DNA of 8,525 nucleotides from Bacillota bacterium. GTDB taxonomy: Bacteria; Bacillota; Sulfobacillia; Thermaerobacterales; RSA17. The position numbers and the translations under genes were made by a program. Below, piece by piece: positions 5,459 to 8,525 of the stretch. Where the stretch lies: contig PKRI01000054.1 of the NCBI GenBank assembly GCA_017577485.1, positions 1 through 8,525 on the forward strand. The letters are read 5' to 3'. The notes beneath the pieces were generated by a model. That model made no database searches and was not told where the DNA came from. It worked only from the letters and a program-made list of their open reading frames with translations. Each line of letters begins with the position of its first letter. Positions within the stretch are counted from its first letter, which is position 1.

Positions 5459-6940
5459 TCAAAGGCCGAACGGGTTGTGGGGCCCCTTGCCGGTGTTGAT
5501 GATGACGCTGCGGGTCTCGGTGTACAGGTGCAGCGTTTCCAGTGCCCGCTCCCGGCCGAAGCCCGATGCCTTGAACCCGCCGAAGGGCACGCCGGCGAAC
5601 GACGTGAAGGGCGTGTTGACGGTGACGGTGCCGGCCTTGATGGACCGCGCCACCCGCAGCGCCCTGGCCGCGTCCCGGGTGAAGACCGTGGCAGCCAGGC
5701 CGAACTGGGTGTCGTTGGCCAGGCGCACGGCCTCGTCCTCGTCGGCGAAGGGCTGGACCGCCACCACCGGGCCGAAGATCTCCTCCTGGCAGACCCGCGA
5801 GTGGTTGCCCAGGCCCTCGATGACCGTGGGCAGGTAGAAGTTGCCGCGGGCCAGGGCCGCGTCATCGGGCCGTGAGCCGCCGGCCAGCACCCGGCCGCCC
5901 TCCTCCAGGGCCAGCTTCACGTAACCGTCCACCCGCTCCACCTGCTGGGGCGAGATCAGGGCACCCACGTGGGTGTTCCGGTCCAGGGGGTCGCCCACCA
6001 CCAGGCGCCTGGTGGCCGACACGAAGGCGTCCAGGAACCGGTCGTAGATGCTCTTGTGGACGAACAGCCGGGACCGGGCCTCGCAGGACTGGCCGGCGCT
6101 GTAGAAGATGGCCCAGACCGACGCGGCGGCGGTGGCTTCGATGTCCACGTCCTCGAACACCAGGTTGGGGGACTTGCCGCCCAGTTCCAGCGATACCCGC
6201 TTCAGGTCGCCGGCCGCCTTGCGCATGATGTTCTTGCCGGTCTCGGTCTCGCCGGTGAAGGAAATCTTGGCCACACCCGGGTGGGTGACCAGGGCGTCGC
6301 CCACCGTGGACCCGGGACCGGTGACCACGTTGATGACCCCCGGCGGGAAGCCCACCTCCAGGGCCAGCTCGGCCAGCATCAGGGCCGTGATGGGCGTGGC
6401 GCTGGCGGGCTTGACCACCACGGCGTTGCCGGCCGCCAGCGCCGGCGCCAGTTTCCAGCCGGTCAGCATGATGGGGTAGTTCCAGGGCACGATCAGGGCG
6501 CAGACGCCGACGGGGTCCCGCTGGGTCATGACCTGCAGGCTGCCGGCCAGCGGGAAGGCCTCACCGGCGGCCCGGGCCAGGCCCGCGAAGAACTCCAGTT
6601 CCTCGATGGCCGAGTACACCTCGGCGTAAGTGGAACTGATGGCCTTGCCCACGTTGAGGGTCTCCAGGCGCGCCAGGTCGGCGGCGTGGTCGGCCATGGC
6701 CGCGGCCAGGCGGTAGAGCAGCCGCGTCCGGTCGGCGGGGCGCAGCCGCCCCCACTTGCCCTCCATGGCCCGGCGGGCGGCGTCGACGGCCCGGTCCACG
6801 TCCTCGGGGCCGCCTTTGGCGAAGGTGGCCAGGGCCTCGTTGGTGGCGGGGTTGATGACGGTGAAGGTTTCGCCCGACGCCGCCTCCACCTGCTGGCCGT
6901 CGATGATCAAGGCATAACGTGCTCGCGGAGACAGATCCAT
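5459..6940 (-). CDS. NAD(P)+-dependent aldehyde dehydrogenase
   Basis: This cytoplasmic enzyme of the ALDH superfamily oxidises an aldehyde to the carboxylic acid with NAD(P)+. From the ATG at 6940 it has 493 residues, the normal family length. The start is supported by the upstream gene's stop one base away (TGA-G-ATG), a GGGGGAG stretch upstream, and the usual distance to the N-terminal INPAT segment. Catalytic features are all present: PWNYP with N154, the cofactor-binding KPA with K177, the general base E252 in LELGGKS, the nucleophile C286 in GQSC, and EEIFGPV with E387. Overall style is that of the betaine-aldehyde/aminobutyraldehyde/phenylacetaldehyde-type enzymes, but the substrate cannot be fixed. 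Third in a tight operon after thiolase and hydrolase, it may feed acids into CoA-dependent breakdown. It appears fully functional. Confidence 0.95.
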   Translation of the reverse strand: MDLSPRARYALIIDGQQVEAASGETFTVINPATNEALATFAKGGPEDVDRAVDAARRAMEGKWGRLRPADRTRLLYRLAAAMADHAADLARLETLNVGKAISSTYAEVYSAIEELEFFAGLARAAGEAFPLAGSLQVMTQRDPVGVCALIVPWNYPIMLTGWKLAPALAAGNAVVVKPASATPITALMLAELALEVGFPPGVINVVTGPGSTVGDALVTHPGVAKISFTGETETGKNIMRKAAGDLKRVSLELGGKSPNLVFEDVDIEATAAASVWAIFYSAGQSCEARSRLFVHKSIYDRFLDAFVSATRRLVVGDPLDRNTHVGALISPQQVERVDGYVKLALEEGGRVLAGGSRPDDAALARGNFYLPTVIEGLGNHSRVCQEEIFGPVVAVQPFADEDEAVRLANDTQFGLAATVFTRDAARALRVARSIKAGTVTVNTPFTSFAGVPFGGFKASGFGRERALETLHLYTETRSVIINTGKGPHNPFGL

Positions 6941-6941
6941 C

Positions 6942-7424
6942 TCAACGCTCCCCCCCTTGCCGGCGCTCCGGGACGCCATCCAGGAACTGGACAAGCTCCC
7001 GCGTGAAAGCCTCAGGCTCCTCCAGGGCCGGGTAGTGGCCTACATCCGGGAAGGTGACGAACCTGGCCTGGGGCAACCCGCTGCGGTAGAACCGCAGGGC
7101 GGCGAAGAAGACGAAGCCGCCCATGGAGTGGGCCAGCAGCACGATCCGCTGGTGTCCCAGGAACGCCCGCAGCCCGTCGAGGTCGGCCGCCAGCTGCTCG
7201 AACCGGTAGGTCTCAGGCGCAGCCCTGCCCGACCGGCCGCAGCCCCGGTAGTCGTGGTAGACCAGCGTGCAGCGCCGCGCCAGCGGCTCCAGCGCCTGTC
7301 GCATGTAGGTGTAGCTGAGGGTGGGCCCGCCGTGACAAACGTAGACCGGCAGCCCCTCACCGTGCTCCTCATAGTGGACGGCCGTGCCGTCAGGCGTCGT
7401 ATACGTGCCGGTGCGTTCCGTCAT
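6942..7424 (-). CDS. Shortened alpha/beta hydrolase with an apparent internal deletion
   Basis: The protein has 160 residues from the ATG at 7424, which has GGGTGG (7435-7430) five bases upstream; a GTG at 7433 is also possible. The N-terminal half is a clear alpha/beta hydrolase of the proline iminopeptidase-like type: HGGP oxyanion loop (31-34), DYRGCGRS (58-65) and nucleophile elbow AHSMGG with S100. The C-terminal part resumes at the last core strand, RFVTFPDVGHYPALEEPEAF, with catalytic H130. Between S100 and H130 only 30 residues remain where relatives have roughly 130-150, so the lid domain, two or more core strands and the catalytic Asp are missing. The frame is intact and base use matches its neighbours. 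It is either a recent in-frame deletion product, probably inactive, or an unusual minimal protein. It sits 13 bases after the thiolase stop and is coupled to the aldehyde dehydrogenase start. Confidence 0.75.
   Translation of the reverse strand: MTERTGTYTTPDGTAVHYEEHGEGLPVYVCHGGPTLSYTYMRQALEPLARRCTLVYHDYRGCGRSGRAAPETYRFEQLAADLDGLRAFLGHQRIVLLAHSMGGFVFFAALRFYRSGLPQARFVTFPDVGHYPALEEPEAFTRELVQFLDGVPERRQGGER
7081..7097. repeat. Perfect inverted repeat (7-bp arms, 3-base loop) at the apparent hydrolase deletion point
   Basis: CTGCGGT-AGA-ACCGCAG lies within the hydrolase codons where the protein jumps from the helix after the nucleophile Ser to the final core strand. Short hairpins can promote deletion during replication, so this could mark the join; that link is inference. 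Confidence 0.5.
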
Positions 7425-7437
7425 GGCCGCCACCCGC

Positions 7438-8445
7438 TCATGCCGGCCGCTCGACGATGGTGGCGATGCCCTGCCCCACGCCGATGCACATGGTGGCCAG
7501 GCCGTAGCGCACGTCGGGCCGCCGCTTCATCTCGTGGACCAGGGTGGTGAGGATGCGGGCGCCGCTGCAGCCCAGGGGATGCCCCAGGGCGATGGCGCCG
7601 CCGTTGGGGTTGACCCGCGGGTCGAAGGGGTCGATCCCCAGTTCCTGCAGCACCGCCATGGACTGGACGGCGAAGGCTTCGTTCAACTCGATCAGGCCGA
7701 TCTGATCCAGGGTGAGGCCGGCCCGGTCCAGGGCCCTGCGGGTGGCGGGCACCGGCCCGATGCCCATGATCCGCGGGTCCACGCCCGCGGTGGCGTTGGC
7801 CACGATCCGCGCCAGGGGACGCAGGCCCAGGCGCTCCGCCGTCTCCCGCCGCATCAGCAGCACGGCGGCGGCGCCGTCGTTGAGGCTGGAGGCGTTGCCG
7901 GCGGTGACGGTCCCACCCGGCCGGAACACCGGCCGCAGCCGGGCCAGCTGCTCCAGGCTGGTGTCGCGGCGCGGCCCCTCGTCGGTGTCCACCACCTGGA
8001 CCTGGCCCTTGGGGCCCGGCACCTCCACCGGCACGATCTCGTCCTTGAAGCGGCCGGCGTCGATGGCGGCCACCGCCTTCTGGTGGGACCAGAGGGCGAA
8101 GCGGTCCTGATCCTCCCGGGGGATGCGCCAGCGCTCGTAGATGTTCTCAGCGGTTTCCCCCATGGACTCCAGGGGGATGATCTCCTTCATACGGGGGTTC
8201 TCGAAGCGCCAGCCCAGGGTGGTGTCGTACATGATCCGGTTGCCCGAGGCGAAGGCCCGCTCGGGCTTGGGCATGGCGTAGGGCGCCCGGGACATGGACT
8301 CGACGCCGCCGGCGATGACCACCTCGGCGTCGCCCACCTGGATGGCCCGGCAGCCCAGGTGCACGGCGTCCAGGCTGGAGCCGCACAGGCGGTTGACGGT
8401 GCTGGCCGGCCCCCCGAAGGGGAAAACCCCCCGGGCCACGGCCAT
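7438..8445 (-). CDS. Acyl-CoA thiolase, PaaJ/PcaF-like, lacking its N-terminus
   Basis: Thiolases cleave a 3-oxoacyl-CoA with free CoA to acetyl-CoA and a shortened acyl-CoA. From the ATG at 8445 there are 335 residues, whereas the family has about 390-405. Active-site features present are nucleophile C21 (NRLCGSS), NEAF (255-258), GHP with H289, and C320 in CIGVGQG. YDTTLGWRF (73-81), IMGIGPVPATR (226-236) and ATMCIGVGQG closely resemble 3-oxoadipyl-CoA thiolases of phenylacetate and beta-ketoadipate breakdown (PaaJ, PcaF); a general acetyl-CoA acetyltransferase role is also possible. The usual nucleophile is near residue 90, so about 65-75 residues are missing. The frame is readable upstream to 8472, where TGA (8475-8473) stops it, and no start with a ribosome binding site is seen. 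The N-terminus is lost to a rearrangement or an assembly join, so the enzyme as written is probably inactive. Confidence 0.85.
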   Translation of the reverse strand: MAVARGVFPFGGPASTVNRLCGSSLDAVHLGCRAIQVGDAEVVIAGGVESMSRAPYAMPKPERAFASGNRIMYDTTLGWRFENPRMKEIIPLESMGETAENIYERWRIPREDQDRFALWSHQKAVAAIDAGRFKDEIVPVEVPGPKGQVQVVDTDEGPRRDTSLEQLARLRPVFRPGGTVTAGNASSLNDGAAAVLLMRRETAERLGLRPLARIVANATAGVDPRIMGIGPVPATRRALDRAGLTLDQIGLIELNEAFAVQSMAVLQELGIDPFDPRVNPNGGAIALGHPLGCSGARILTTLVHEMKRRPDVRYGLATMCIGVGQGIATIVERPA

Positions 8446-8448
8446 CGG

Positions 8449-8473
8449 GGCCCGCTGCGGGCCTTCTCTTTTT
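8449..8473 (+). terminator. Intrinsic terminator-like hairpin plus T-run
   Basis: GGCCCGC-T-GCGGGCC (8449-8463) followed by TTCTCTTTTT is a textbook Rho-independent terminator reading rightward. The hairpin overlaps the first readable thiolase codons and the T-run is where the thiolase frame ends. Nothing on the + strand to its left looks like a gene it would serve, so either it stops antisense transcription or it belongs to sequence newly joined here. Confidence 0.55.
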
Positions 8474-8525
8474 CACAACATAAGCCGCCGGCGGAACAAC
8501 CCTGGTTAAGTTTGTGTGTTGTCGG
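8464..8525. other. A/T-richer tail of unknown origin at the right edge
   Basis: These 62 bases have 30 G/C (about 48%), far below the rest of the window, and show no thiolase coding. They contain the palindrome CCGCCGGCGG and a short inverted repeat (ACAACA at 8475-8480, TGTTGT at 8517-8522). No transposase or recognisable insertion-sequence end can be named. It may be a natural intergenic stretch beyond a rearrangement, the edge of a mobile element, or a misassembled end. Confidence 0.5.

Noticed and set aside
6941..6994. N-terminal extension of the aldehyde dehydrogenase to 6994
   Set aside because: The extra 18 residues overlap the hydrolase gene, do not look like the family's N-terminus, and the ATG at 6940 has the expected spacing, ribosome binding site and coupling.
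5969..7006. Open frame on the + strand opposite the aldehyde dehydrogenase (345 codons)
   Set aside because: It is the mirror of a gene with all catalytic residues in place, and has no recognisable features.
8449..8525. Insertion-sequence terminal repeat at the right edge
   Set aside because: Only a 6-bp inverted repeat is visible, with no transposase and no target duplication in view, so a mobile element cannot be claimed.

Overview
This is a very GC-rich bacterial window (roughly 70% or more by eye, with strongly G/C-biased third codon positions). It has strong GGAGG-type ribosome binding sites and uses ATG, GTG and TTG starts. Together with the CopA/CopZ style, this fits a high-GC, probably thermophilic Firmicutes-type lineage such as Thermaerobacter or Symbiobacterium relatives. 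That assignment is inference from style, not from a marker gene. Both ends of the window cut through genes, and no rRNA, tRNA, CRISPR array or transposase gene was found.

Left half, + strand (1-4260). The 3' two-thirds of a copper-exporting P1B-type ATPase runs without a stop into a complete CopZ-like HMA domain. A near-ideal Shine-Dalgarno and an in-frame ATG precede that domain, so one reading frame may give both a CopA-CopZ fusion and free CopZ. A 46-codon ORF of unknown status follows directly. Next is an FAD/NAD(P)-type oxidoreductase of the NDH-2/sulfide:quinone reductase superfamily that lacks the usual C-terminal FAD-binding Asp. The last gene is a membrane-anchored protein with the FMN domain of glutamate synthase but neither the glutaminase domain nor the Fe-S cysteines. 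Spacing is short throughout and the four could be co-transcribed; the last two look like a small redox module of unknown substrate.

Right half, - strand (4257-8525). Reading right to left, a PaaJ/PcaF-like thiolase without its first ~65-75 residues is followed by a short alpha/beta hydrolase that seems to have lost its middle, and then by an intact aldehyde dehydrogenase. These are packed tightly (13-nt and 1-nt gaps) and look like a catabolic operon for acyl-CoA or aromatic compounds. A 188-bp gap holding a perfect 11-bp hairpin, a TATACT box and a 23-bp tandem repeat leads to a DMT/EamA transporter. The transporter converges on the glutamate-synthase-like gene, and the two stop codons share a CTAG.

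The last ~60 bases (8464-8525) drop to about 48% GC, begin with a terminator-like hairpin plus T-run, and interrupt the thiolase frame. This is either a real insertion or rearrangement, or an assembly join. The items most worth following are the dual-use copA-copZ frame, the FAD/FMN redox pair, the repeat upstream of the transporter, and the two damaged genes in the catabolic operon.
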